This document shows positions 27,001-36,505 of a stretch of DNA of 64,000 bases, piece by piece. Origin of the DNA: Bacteroidales bacterium (GTDB taxonomy: Bacteria; Bacteroidota; Bacteroidia; Bacteroidales; JAFGXI01). A program made the position numbers and the translations under genes. A model generated the notes under the pieces. The model ran no database searches. It had not been told where the DNA came from and was given only the letters and a program-made list of their open reading frames with translations. The stretch's first letter is position 1. Every line of letters starts with the position of its first letter. The stretch is taken from contig JAFGXI010000015.1 of NCBI GenBank assembly GCA_016936665.1, positions 32,876-96,875 on the forward strand. The letters run 5' to 3'.

Positions 27001-28430
27001 AAAAAACATCGATAATATTGTTTCTATTGATTTTAACTTTACTTTGGTTTCCTTTGTTAGATAATACTTTTCAATTTTTACAATTGAAGCCTTTAAAAGG
27101 TGATTTTACAAAACAGAAAGATTTAAATATTTCTATTAATGCATTTTTCGAAGAATCGTACCAATCACCTAAAGAAACTTTTCTCAAAGAATCGTTAAAC
27201 ATATATCCATTTCTAATTCGTTTTTGGAATCAAATTCAATTTTCGTTGTATAAACAAACCGAAACTTTTCATGTTGTCATTGGAAAAAACAACACTATTT
27301 TCGACGAAACTTATATCGATGCTTACTTAGGAACAGATTATATTGGAGATACTCTCTTAAATAATGTAACAGATGAATTGAGCTTTTTCAAACAAATTCT
27401 AAATCAATTCGGAAAGCAACTTCTCGTTTGTATTGTCCCGGGTAAAGCCGGATTTTATCAAGATCAATTTCCTGATATTTATCAAAATATTAAGAAAAGA
27501 GACACAACAAACTTAACCGCATATCGACAAGTTTTAAAACAAAAAGAAATAAATTACTTAGATTTAACCAACTACTTAATTGAGTTTTCAAAAAAAAATA
27601 AAAATAATTTTTACCCAAGAAATGGTATTCATCTTAGTACATACGCTACTGTATTAACCGCAGATACCTTAATAAAATACATTAAATCGACATATCAAAA
27701 GGATATTGCAACAATAAAGATTAACGAAATTTCAGAAACTACAGAAGCTCAATATTACGACAACGACATCGAAGAAAGTTTAAATTTACTTTTCCCACTC
27801 GAAAAAGAAACGTTACACTACCCTTCCTTTGAGTTTATTGAAGGAACAGAAAACTTTAAAGTTACAACAATAGGAGACAGTTTTTACAAATATATTTTTG
27901 ATTCGGGGATCCACGACAAATCTTTTAATAAAGGAAAATTCTGGTTTTATGGTAAAATACTTTGGCCCGATTTAAATAAAGCGGACTCTATAAACAACAA
28001 TCTAATTGAAGAATTTTTAGAAACAGACTTATATTTGATATTTACTAGCGATGCCACGCTTTATAAGTTTCCGTACAATATGGAAGATCGATTTATTGAA
28101 CCCATTGGAGTATTAAATCAAGACTTATTTCGTGATTTTATAGTTAAAAGAATTAGCAATACGCCTCTTTGGAAAAAAAATATTGAAGCTAACTCAATTA
28201 CATCGAATGTTTCGTTTGACACTCAATGCCAGAATGAAGCTAATTACTTATTTCAGTATAAAATACAAAATCTTGATTCTCATTCGAAAGATATAGTTAA
28301 TAAATATTATCAGGTTATATACAACACCCAATGGAATAAAGCCATTAAAGAAAAATCGGAGCAAAATAACACTAACTTTTTTGTTCAAGCATTACAAGAC
28401 GCCAAGTGGGTTGTCGATAATTCAAAATAA
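26997..28430 (+). CDS. AlgJ/AlgX-like SGNH protein with degenerate active-site motif and repeats (paralogue 3)
   Basis: 477 residues, third paralogue of the set. It has an N-terminal anchor, CIVPGKAGFYQDQFPD (145-160), Ser295 in TIGDSFYK, and NGIHLSTY (209-216) where the paralogues have GVHWSDY or GVHWSSY, so His212 stays but the Trp is Leu213. Two repeats end the protein: Trp392-Tyr417 (degenerate: NS for KA, EA for DA) and Trp446-Trp471. It is the most diverged of the three and may be a structural or regulatory partner rather than an enzyme. It overlaps the previous gene by 4 bases. Confidence 0.8.
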   Translation: MKKTSIILFLLILTLLWFPLLDNTFQFLQLKPLKGDFTKQKDLNISINAFFEESYQSPKETFLKESLNIYPFLIRFWNQIQFSLYKQTETFHVVIGKNNTIFDETYIDAYLGTDYIGDTLLNNVTDELSFFKQILNQFGKQLLVCIVPGKAGFYQDQFPDIYQNIKKRDTTNLTAYRQVLKQKEINYLDLTNYLIEFSKKNKNNFYPRNGIHLSTYATVLTADTLIKYIKSTYQKDIATIKINEISETTEAQYYDNDIEESLNLLFPLEKETLHYPSFEFIEGTENFKVTTIGDSFYKYIFDSGIHDKSFNKGKFWFYGKILWPDLNKADSINNNLIEEFLETDLYLIFTSDATLYKFPYNMEDRFIEPIGVLNQDLFRDFIVKRISNTPLWKKNIEANSITSNVSFDTQCQNEANYLFQYKIQNLDSHSKDIVNKYYQVIYNTQWNKAIKEKSEQNNTNFFVQALQDAKWVVDNSK

Positions 28431-28522
28431 ATACCAAATACCGATGTTTAACTCTTAAATAGAGTTATTTAGATATTTTGTTTTCAATGTTTTTTTTTCT
28501 AATTTGCAGAAAAAGAGATGCT

Positions 28523-31500
28523 ATGAAACAATTGTACTTTATTGCGGCCTTGGTTCTTTCTGTTCATTTATTCGGTCAAATAGGAATGATCCAAAATATG
28601 AACCTTTCTAAGAAAGATTCCATCAGATTAAAAAACGTTCCTGAACTAAAAACAAACCCTTCATTTTTTCTACACAAGTCATCATTACCAACGGTTGTCG
28701 ACAATAGCACTCAACCCTATTGGAGAGGAATTTATTGGCAATCGGGCTGTTCTTGCGGACAAGCATCATCCGAAGGATATGTTTTTACATACGAAATTGA
28801 TCGTAAAAGAGATTTAGATGCAACTCTCGATGAAAACAGATATCCTTACAGTTTTACCTATAACTTTTTAAATATTGGGAACACCGTTTGTGGCGCCAGC
28901 TGGTTGGAAAGTCAGGATATAATAAGAGAAGCCGGTATTCCTAATTTACCAACCAACGGAGGCGTAATGACCGATGGAGGTATGAAATTATGGCTAAATG
29001 GCTACGAAAAATATTACGATGCCATGCATAATAGAATCAACGATGTGTATGGTATTTTCGTTGGTTCTCCGGAAGGTTTAGATGTTTTAAAAAACTGGCT
29101 CGACAATCATTTAGAAAATTCTCCCATTGGCGGATTAGCCTTCTTTTACGCAAATCATGTATCAAGCCCCGAAGTTTTAGCGGCAGGCACGCCAGAAGAA
29201 GGTAAACATATTATCACTGCTTTTTCCAACACATCTCATTCCATGACTATTGTAGGCTACAACGACGAAGTCAGATACGACTACAACAACGATGGACAAT
29301 ACACCAACGATATCGATATTACAGGTGATGGAATTGTTGATATGCGCGATTGGGAAATTGGCGCTTTAAAAATTGCAAACACATACAACGGAGGCTCTAG
29401 CCCTTTTGTTTGGGCAGATCAAGGATTTTGCTATGTCATGTACCGAATTTTACCTTATCACAACTCTCAAGGCGGTATTTGGGATAAACGAGCATATGTT
29501 TCTGATGTAAAAGAAGAGTATGAACCTCTTTTAACTGCTAAAGTTAATTTAACTTACGATTCGAGAGATAAAATTAAAGTTATGGCTGGTGTTTCTACCA
29601 ATCTATCAGCAACTTTTCCCGATCACATTGAAGAATTTCCTCATTTTAGATTTCAAGGTGATGCTTTGTACATGCAAGGCGGAACTACAACAGCCGACAA
29701 AACCATTGAGTTTGGTTTAGACTTAAGCGAGCTCTTGAATTATGTAGATTCAAATCAAGCGGCTAAATATTTTCTATTTATTAAAGAAGATGACTCGGGT
29801 AATGTTGGTACCGGTCAAGTGAATAGCTTCTCAATTATTGATTATACAAATGGAGCTACAGAATATACATCTTCGCAAACCAATGTTCCAATTACAGACA
29901 ATGGAAATACTATTTTAAGTGTTGATGCTACGATTGAATATTCCGATGTTCAAATTATTACAGACACCGTGCCTAAAGCAGAACTTAACAACGCCTATTC
30001 TGCACAAATAGAAGCACAAGGAGGTACAGAACCTTATCGATGGTTTCCTTTTTACGATTATCGTGTAACTAGTATAGCCAACACCTTCGTTCCTATTACC
30101 GGAACTACTGTATCGGGCAGTTACGACAACATTCACTTAAATTTCGACTTCCCTTTTTATGGTAAAACCTACAATTCAGGATCTGTTAACCAATACGGAG
30201 CATTAATGTTCGAATACGAAGACTCAAACGTTCCTTACGATAGAGATTACAGCGTATTAATGCGTTATTTTAAAGCGATTGCTCCTTTTTACGGCTACTC
30301 ATCCTCAGCAACTATTAAATACGAAGGCACAAGTTCTTATGCTAAAATTTACTGGAATGCTACCTTCGATGGATATACCTATCAATACATGATTACTTTA
30401 TTCCCCGACGGAACAATTTATATTGATTATGGAAGTGGCACAAGCCCAAACGATCCGGAATGGTCTGCTGGGGTTACAAAAGGCGACCAAATTTCTTATC
30501 AAGAGTTCGATTTCTCTAGTCAATCATTTCCTTCGAACACTAGACTAATATTAGAACCAAGACCATTTCCTACCGGATTAAATATAGACGATAATGGCCT
30601 TATTTACGGAACCATCACAGAAGAGTTTACAGGCGACTCCATCTTTGTTAAAGTTGTCGACAATAACTGGCTAACGGATGTCAGAGGATTTTTGTTCACC
30701 AATCGAGGTTTACTATTCTCCAATTACATTACAGAAACTCCCGATAATAATATTTTGGAATACGGAGAAACCGCTCAATTATCCTTAGACTTATCAAATG
30801 TTGGAGAGGCATCTATTAATAATATCAATTTAAAACTTCATACCTACGACGACCAATACAATTTAGTAGATAGTTTAGATTTTCTATCAACGCTTAGCTT
30901 AGGGGCAACGCATAGCTTTAATCAAGCTTTTGAGTTCGACATCGATAACCATGTTTCTGACAATACCCTGCTTAACTTTGTGGTTGAAGCGGAAGCCGAT
31001 GAAGTCTCTGCTTTCGATACTATAAGTTTCATTGTTAGAGCTCCTGTAATTAACGTTATCAATACAGAATTTGCCGATGGAGGCGATAATATTTTAGATC
31101 CGGGAGAAACCGGAGATTTATTAATTACTTATAAAAACATAGGAGGTTCAGAAGCAACAAACCTAGTCGTTGCTTACACTCCAACAGATGCTTATGTAAC
31201 AATAAACTCCGTTAGCAATAATACTAAAGCAGAGCTATCGCCCGACTCCACTTGGGTGGTTACCTTAAACATTACGGCTCACAACTCAACACCTGAAGGC
31301 TATGTAAGCACTATCGACTCCGACATAGATGCCGACAAAGAATTCCATGCCGATAATGATGTTTTAGTGGGAATAGGATTGATTATTGAAAATTGGGAAA
31401 CAGGCACAACTGATGCATTCCCTTGGGGCACTTCCGGAAATGCAGATTGGTATATCGATAACACAACCGTACACGAAGGCAACTACGCTTTACGCTCGGG

Positions 31501-32821
31501 AGATATCAATGATAACGAAATATCTACATTAAGTTTAATAGGAACTGTTGCTACTTCCGGAAATATTTCATTTTATAAAAAAGTTTCTTCCGAAATTAAT
31601 TATGACTATCTGAAATTTTACATCGATAGTATTGTTGTTGCAGAATGGTGCGGTGATTTAGATTGGTCTGAGCATGTATTCCCTGTTACCGCAGGTTTAC
31701 ATTCCTTCGAATGGAAATACGAAAAAGATGGTTCTGTTTCCACTGGTTCCGACGCTGCTTGGATTGATTACATTGTTTTCCCTGCAATCGATTTTTCCGA
31801 TCCTGTAATGGAAGTCGATCAAACTGAGATAGAAAAATGGATGGCTCCAAACGAAACAGATACCGATACAATTACAGTTAGAAATATTGGAGGCGGTTTA
31901 CTCACCTACAGCGCAACCATCGACAATGCAGTTGTAGCAGCATCTGTAAATCCATATACTACATCGTCGTTAAAGAGTATTGCCGGCTCGACTCTAATCG
32001 CTAATCCGAATAGTTTTTATACCGGTATGCCTATTACTATTGACCTTACTGTTAGCAATGCCAGTACAGATTCTGAGTGGCTTAAAAATTTAGTCATTAG
32101 TTTTCCACTTGGGGTCACTTTAGATTCGGCAACTGCTTTTGTGGGTGGTACTGGAGGAAATATGGATTGGGATAATGCGCATGGAAATGGAAGCGATGTT
32201 AGTTGGTTCGGAGAAGATGCTAGTGGTTGGGGAGTAGTTAAAGGCAACGAATCTGCTACTTCAACTTTATATTTAACCATCGATCCGGCTATACAAAATT
32301 CTGTGATTTTGCAATATACCTTAGATGGCGATATTTATGGTGCTGATCCTCATACCATAACTGATTTCTTAGTACTTAGTAATAACGGTACAAATGATAC
32401 TTGGTTAACCTTTGGCGAAAACTCGGGGAGTGTAATTGCAAACCAAGATGGATTCGTCCTTTTAAACTTTAATACTTTTGGCATACCTGAGGGAACTTAC
32501 AATTGTATTGTCAGTATTTTTTCTAATGTCGATAGTGTAGATGTTCCTATTACACTTCATGTTCAGGAACCCACAAACATTGCCTATTTAAGTTCGAATA
32601 TTCAGGTTTATCCTAATCCGGCGCGTGACTATATTATTATCGACCCGAAAGATAAGTCTCCAAAGTCGTTGATTATTTTTAACGCAATAGGGCAAGAAGT
32701 TTTATCAGAAACCATTGTCAACAAACAAAATATTTCAACTTACAACTGGCCAAGAGGAATGTATTTACTTGTACTAAGATGGGACGACCAACAATATACA
32801 AAAAGCATTATTGTTGAATAA
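28523..32821 (+). CDS. T9SS-secreted papain-like (C1) peptidase, multidomain
   Basis: 1432 residues from the ATG at 28523, which gives a clean signal peptide (MKQLYFIAALVLSVHLFGQ, 19 residues); an ATG 45 bases upstream would precede it with a basic and aromatic stretch. Residues about 60-310 are a papain-like domain: WQSGCSCGQAS with Cys78, His239 in SHSMTIVGYND, and Asn286 in IANTYNGG. A putative-Ig and jelly-roll filled middle follows, with CARDB-like segments and a BACON-like segment (MEVDQTEIEKWMAPNETDTD, 20 residues). The C-terminus is a T9SS type A sorting domain starting VYPNPARDYI and ending YTKSIIVE. It lies 92 bases after the polymer locus and may be transcribed separately. Confidence 0.88.
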   Translation: MKQLYFIAALVLSVHLFGQIGMIQNMNLSKKDSIRLKNVPELKTNPSFFLHKSSLPTVVDNSTQPYWRGIYWQSGCSCGQASSEGYVFTYEIDRKRDLDATLDENRYPYSFTYNFLNIGNTVCGASWLESQDIIREAGIPNLPTNGGVMTDGGMKLWLNGYEKYYDAMHNRINDVYGIFVGSPEGLDVLKNWLDNHLENSPIGGLAFFYANHVSSPEVLAAGTPEEGKHIITAFSNTSHSMTIVGYNDEVRYDYNNDGQYTNDIDITGDGIVDMRDWEIGALKIANTYNGGSSPFVWADQGFCYVMYRILPYHNSQGGIWDKRAYVSDVKEEYEPLLTAKVNLTYDSRDKIKVMAGVSTNLSATFPDHIEEFPHFRFQGDALYMQGGTTTADKTIEFGLDLSELLNYVDSNQAAKYFLFIKEDDSGNVGTGQVNSFSIIDYTNGATEYTSSQTNVPITDNGNTILSVDATIEYSDVQIITDTVPKAELNNAYSAQIEAQGGTEPYRWFPFYDYRVTSIANTFVPITGTTVSGSYDNIHLNFDFPFYGKTYNSGSVNQYGALMFEYEDSNVPYDRDYSVLMRYFKAIAPFYGYSSSATIKYEGTSSYAKIYWNATFDGYTYQYMITLFPDGTIYIDYGSGTSPNDPEWSAGVTKGDQISYQEFDFSSQSFPSNTRLILEPRPFPTGLNIDDNGLIYGTITEEFTGDSIFVKVVDNNWLTDVRGFLFTNRGLLFSNYITETPDNNILEYGETAQLSLDLSNVGEASINNINLKLHTYDDQYNLVDSLDFLSTLSLGATHSFNQAFEFDIDNHVSDNTLLNFVVEAEADEVSAFDTISFIVRAPVINVINTEFADGGDNILDPGETGDLLITYKNIGGSEATNLVVAYTPTDAYVTINSVSNNTKAELSPDSTWVVTLNITAHNSTPEGYVSTIDSDIDADKEFHADNDVLVGIGLIIENWETGTTDAFPWGTSGNADWYIDNTTVHEGNYALRSGDINDNEISTLSLIGTVATSGNISFYKKVSSEINYDYLKFYIDSIVVAEWCGDLDWSEHVFPVTAGLHSFEWKYEKDGSVSTGSDAAWIDYIVFPAIDFSDPVMEVDQTEIEKWMAPNETDTDTITVRNIGGGLLTYSATIDNAVVAASVNPYTTSSLKSIAGSTLIANPNSFYTGMPITIDLTVSNASTDSEWLKNLVISFPLGVTLDSATAFVGGTGGNMDWDNAHGNGSDVSWFGEDASGWGVVKGNESATSTLYLTIDPAIQNSVILQYTLDGDIYGADPHTITDFLVLSNNGTNDTWLTFGENSGSVIANQDGFVLLNFNTFGIPEGTYNCIVSIFSNVDSVDVPITLHVQEPTNIAYLSSNIQVYPNPARDYIIIDPKDKSPKSLIIFNAIGQEVLSETIVNKQNISTYNWPRGMYLLVLRWDDQQYTKSIIVE

Positions 32822-32830
32822 ACAAAAAAA

Positions 32831-32863
32831 GAGGCTAGCCCAAAAGGTTAGCCTCTTTTTTTT
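32831..32863. terminator. Bidirectional terminator between protease and adaptor genes
   Basis: 10-bp stem GAGGCTAGCC (32831-32840) / GGTTAGCCTC (32846-32855), one G-T pair, with a 5-base loop. An A-run precedes it and a T-run of eight follows, so it can serve both convergent genes. Confidence 0.88.
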
Positions 32864-32874
32864 CTGTTTAATAT

Positions 32875-33957
32875 TTATTGTGCCTTACTTTTCAAACGAT
32901 CGTCTTTCGAAATTCCTGCTTTTACTTCAATAAAAACGCCATCGGATAATCCTGTTTTAATTTCTCTTCTTTCGAACACTTGGGCTGCCGTTTCTACCTC
33001 AACAAATGCATTATCACCTTCAAACTGAATTAAACTTTCAGAAATTGATAAAACACTATCGGCTTTAGCTAATACAATATCGGCATTCGCAGAATATCCT
33101 GCTCTGATGAACAATGAATCGACCAAGGTAACAGCGGCTTTTATTTCGAACTGTATAGCTCCATTTTCTTGAACTCCTTTAGGAGAAATATACTCTAAAG
33201 TAGCTCCAAAAGATTGTGTTTCTATCGCTCCAATTCGCATAATCAGAGGCATGCCAATTTTAAGTTTCCCAACCTCCGATTCATCAATTTTACCTTTAAA
33301 AATCATTTCGTTCATATTAGCAACAGAAGCTACAGTTGTTCCATCGTTAAAATTATTGCTTTCAATTATAGAATTTCCCTCTTCAATGGGCACTTGCAAA
33401 ACCATTCCATCAATGGTTGAACGAACAAGCGTATTGGTAATTTCGCCTTTTTTTTGAGTTGCTCCTTCTTTGATAATTTGTAGATTGTCTTTGGCCGCCG
33501 ATAATTCTTCTTGGGCATTTTGATATTTTAATTCGACAGCTTGAAAATCTGCTTCCGGAATAACTTTCTTTTCGAACAATAACTGTTTTCGCTCAAAGTC
33601 GATTTGCACTTCTCGCAAGGCAATCTCTGCTCTGCTCACTCTCGATTCGGCTTCGTTTAAACTAACCATATTAGGAATAACTCTTACCTTTGCAATTAAA
33701 TCGCCCGATTTAACCTTATCGCCAGGTTCGACATACAATTTTTCGACTATCCCCGAAATTTTTGGTTTAATTTCAATTTCTTTTCTTGGCACAACAGATC
33801 CTGTAGCAACGGTTCTTTTTATAATGTTTCTTACTTGAGCCTGTTCTGTTTGATAAACCACAGGAGCCTTCTGTTTCTTAGAATATAAATAGACGATGGT
33901 ATAAACCACCAAACCTAAAAAGGCTAATAAGACTACTATTCTAATTATCTTCTTCAT
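32875..33957 (-). CDS. MacA-like periplasmic adaptor of an ABC exporter
   Basis: 360 residues: an N-terminal membrane anchor (about 4-24), then the adaptor layout of lipoyl half (GSVVPRKEIEIKPKISGIVE, 20 residues), a long coiled-coil hairpin (about 100-170), the second lipoyl half (VRSTIDGMVLQVPIEEGNSI) and beta-barrel domains. Together with the downstream-on-strand permeases and ATPase it should form a MacAB-type tripartite efflux system. On the minus strand it is the last of the exporter set, 45 bases after the first permease. No TolC-like gene is in the window. The exported substrate is unknown. Confidence 0.9.
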   Translation of the reverse strand: MKKIIRIVVLLAFLGLVVYTIVYLYSKKQKAPVVYQTEQAQVRNIIKRTVATGSVVPRKEIEIKPKISGIVEKLYVEPGDKVKSGDLIAKVRVIPNMVSLNEAESRVSRAEIALREVQIDFERKQLLFEKKVIPEADFQAVELKYQNAQEELSAAKDNLQIIKEGATQKKGEITNTLVRSTIDGMVLQVPIEEGNSIIESNNFNDGTTVASVANMNEMIFKGKIDESEVGKLKIGMPLIMRIGAIETQSFGATLEYISPKGVQENGAIQFEIKAAVTLVDSLFIRAGYSANADIVLAKADSVLSISESLIQFEGDNAFVEVETAAQVFERREIKTGLSDGVFIEVKAGISKDDRLKSKAQ

Positions 33958-34002
33958 CTTGATATATTTTGAATGTTTTATTTGTTTCTATTGATTAATT
34001 AT

Positions 34003-35268
34003 TTACTCATCTCTTAACGCATCGATGGCCTTGATGTTGATAGCTCGCTTAGCCGGTAAAAAACCTGCTAAAGCCCCAACAACAACAATAACGACTACTG
34101 CCGATAAAACAACATTCACGTTAACTTCCGGATTTCGAATAAAGCTGTCTTCAGCCGTTGCGAACAATGGTTGAACTGCTTCCAAAAGCCAAACACCGAT
34201 CATCAAACCTATTAATCCGGCAAATGCAGTTAACACAACGGCTTCTAAAATAATTTGATAAACGATACTGAATGGTGTTGCTCCTATGGCCCTTCTAACC
34301 CCAATTTCTTTAGTTCGTTCTCTAACAACAACCAACATAATATTGCTTATTCCAATTACACCGGCCAGCAACGTTCCCAAGCCTACTAACCATATAATGA
34401 GATTAATAGCCATAAATAGACCCGTCATTTTATTAAATTCTTCTTCGATGTTAAAACCACCAAGCGCCATTTCGTCCTCCGGAGCAACTTGGTGCCGTTC
34501 TTTTAGCAAAGCCCTAACTTTTTGTTCAACTTCTGAAGCGGGAACACCATCTTTAGCTGTAATTGCAAAAAAGCCTACAACATTACCATAATTATAAACA
34601 TGTTGTAAGGTACTAAATGGAATCCAAATTTGTTCTCTTTTATCGCCGTTTACATTGGCTTTCCCTTTCGGAGAAACAACGCCAATAACCGTAAAATAAA
34701 CCCCTTGAATTTTAAGCTGCGTACCTATCGGATCTTCGCTGGTATCGTACATCATTTCTTTAACTCGAGTACCTATAACTGCTACCTTTCGCTTGTCGAT
34801 AATATCTTTTTCGTTAAGGATTCTGCCCGATTCAATTTTGACTGGATCAATTAAAAAAGCTTCGGGATAATCGCCATTTATTGTGTAAGAGCCACTATGT
34901 TTACCTCGAACTACATTTTCACCATCGCTTCCCCAACGTCCACCCTGCAATTTAGGGGCAAGCAAGCCCACTTCCTGCACTTGCTCTTTTATGGCTTGAA
35001 TATCGTCGGAATTAAAATTGAACTGTCGGCCTCTGGGAAATCCTTTGTAGGGTACGGTTGTCGTTTGCGTCCATATAAAAAAGCTGTTGGTTGCAAAATC
35101 GCCAAAGTTTCCCACAACCCCATTTTTCAAACCATTTCCGGCACCTAACATGAATACTAACATGAGAATACCCCACATCACACCAAAACCGGTAAGGAAT
35201 GTGCGAAGTTTATTTTTCTTCAGCGACATCCAGATTTCGTTCCATGTATCTAATTCAAAAATAATCAT
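34003..35268 (-). CDS. MacB-type ABC transporter permease (first copy)
   Basis: 421 residues with the MacB/FtsX fold: an N-terminal helix after WNEIWMSLKKNKLRTFLTGF, a large periplasmic domain (about 45-280), and three C-terminal helices with ISNIMLVVVRERTKEIGVRR (20 residues), the coupling motif of the family. It lacks its own ATPase domain; the ATPase is encoded at 36688. It lies 5 bases from the second, clearly paralogous permease, so the pair probably forms a heterodimer. Confidence 0.93.
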   Translation of the reverse strand: MIIFELDTWNEIWMSLKKNKLRTFLTGFGVMWGILMLVFMLGAGNGLKNGVVGNFGDFATNSFFIWTQTTTVPYKGFPRGRQFNFNSDDIQAIKEQVQEVGLLAPKLQGGRWGSDGENVVRGKHSGSYTINGDYPEAFLIDPVKIESGRILNEKDIIDKRKVAVIGTRVKEMMYDTSEDPIGTQLKIQGVYFTVIGVVSPKGKANVNGDKREQIWIPFSTLQHVYNYGNVVGFFAITAKDGVPASEVEQKVRALLKERHQVAPEDEMALGGFNIEEEFNKMTGLFMAINLIIWLVGLGTLLAGVIGISNIMLVVVRERTKEIGVRRAIGATPFSIVYQIILEAVVLTAFAGLIGLMIGVWLLEAVQPLFATAEDSFIRNPEVNVNVVLSAVVVIVVVGALAGFLPAKRAINIKAIDALRDE

Positions 35269-35273
35269 TATTA

Positions 35274-36503
35274 TTATTCGTCTTTTAAGGCTTCTATGGG
35301 TTTAATAAGTGCTGCCCTGCGCGCTGGCAAATAACTTGCTAGAACACCTGCAAATATTAAAATAACAACTGCAGACAAGACGACATAAACATCGACTTCG
35401 GGATGAGCAAAAAACTCACCGTCCGGGATATACTTCGATATCATTTCCAGTATAAACACACCAGGTAACATACCGGCATAACCAGCTACACTTGTAATTA
35501 TTACCGACTCGAACACAATAAAGCCAATAATCGATTTTGGAGGTGCGCCTATGGCTTTTCGAATACCTATTTCTTTGGTTCGCTCTTTAACGACAACCAA
35601 CATAATATTGCTCACACCAACAACACCTGCGACAATTGTTAGTAACCCAACAATCCAAACAAAAGCTTTAATTCCTCCAAAAAGCTGCATGAACTGTAAA
35701 TATTCGGAAAAATTACCCCAAACCCAAACAGCACGTTGATCTTTAGTGTCGAATAAATGTCGTTCTGCCATTAATTGCCGAAGTTCAGATTCTAATGAAT
35801 CCATTTGAGCTTGGGTTTCGAGGGGTGCTGTCATTGAGATTTGTCCTATATTTTCGTTGCCTGAAAAAAGTTTTTGAAAGACTGAAATTGGCAAATACAA
35901 TCGTTTCATTTCTTGATCTCTGGCATCTTTAAAGACTCCAACAATTTGAAAAACAATTCCGTTGATTTCTACATTTTTTCCAATAGGGTCTTCATCTTTA
36001 AATAATATATCTTTAGCTAATTGACCGATAACTGCTGTTTTGCGATAATCGGCAATGTCTTTTTCGTTGATAAATCGTCCTTCAATAATTTCGATATTTT
36101 CGACAAACTGATGTTTAGGATGAACAGCTTTAAGATCGAAACTGGCAAACTCTCCTTTATAAACAATAGAACTTCCGCCCCAGACATTAAGTCGAGCCGA
36201 AACATTGTCCACCTGAGGAAAATCTTGTTTAATGGCTTCGTAATCGTCGTTTTTAAATTGAATCTTTCGACCTTGGCGTAAGCCGTGCGAAGGCATACTG
36301 GTTATTCCACCTCCAATCCAAACGCTATTTACCGCATCGGAACTAAACTGGTTGGCAACGCCATTTTGCAATCCTTGTCCTGCACCAAGTAATATAATCA
36401 ACATAAAAATGCCCCAACCTACACTAAAGCCGGTAAGAAAAGCCCTTAGTTTGTTCTTTTTAATAGAGTAATATACTTCGTTCCACTTGTCGTAATCGAA
36501 CAT
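35274..36503 (-). CDS. MacB-type ABC transporter permease (second copy)
   Basis: 409 residues, paralogous to the neighbour at 34003: WNEVYYSIKKNKLRAFLTGF at the start, a large periplasmic domain, and VSNIMLVVVKERTKEIGIRK (20 residues) before the last helices, ending PARRAALIKPIEALKDE. The two differ through most of the periplasmic domain, which fits a heterodimer rather than a recent copy. It follows the small 56-residue gene by two bases. Confidence 0.93.
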   Translation of the reverse strand: MFDYDKWNEVYYSIKKNKLRAFLTGFSVGWGIFMLIILLGAGQGLQNGVANQFSSDAVNSVWIGGGITSMPSHGLRQGRKIQFKNDDYEAIKQDFPQVDNVSARLNVWGGSSIVYKGEFASFDLKAVHPKHQFVENIEIIEGRFINEKDIADYRKTAVIGQLAKDILFKDEDPIGKNVEINGIVFQIVGVFKDARDQEMKRLYLPISVFQKLFSGNENIGQISMTAPLETQAQMDSLESELRQLMAERHLFDTKDQRAVWVWGNFSEYLQFMQLFGGIKAFVWIVGLLTIVAGVVGVSNIMLVVVKERTKEIGIRKAIGAPPKSIIGFIVFESVIITSVAGYAGMLPGVFILEMISKYIPDGEFFAHPEVDVYVVLSAVVILIFAGVLASYLPARRAALIKPIEALKDE

Positions 36504-36505
36504 AA

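Larger units (their letters stand above)
12277..28430 (+). other. Putative phosphonate-decorated, O-acetylated surface polymer locus
   Basis: Eleven plus-strand genes with gaps of at most about 40 bases, and 4-base overlaps at 14697-14700 and 26997-27000, bounded by the terminator at 12187 and a 92-base gap before the protease gene at 28523. Content in order: PEP mutase fusion, phosphonopyruvate decarboxylase, phosphonoacetaldehyde reductase, CDP-glycerol glycerophosphotransferase-like, YidC/alkaline-phosphatase-fold fusion, repeat lipoprotein, AlgJ-like, GH16-like lipoprotein, MBOAT, AlgJ-like, AlgJ-like. No glycosyltransferase, flippase, polymerase or ABC exporter is present. Operon structure and the common purpose are inferred from packing, families and the repeat shared by five of the products. 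Confidence 0.65.
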
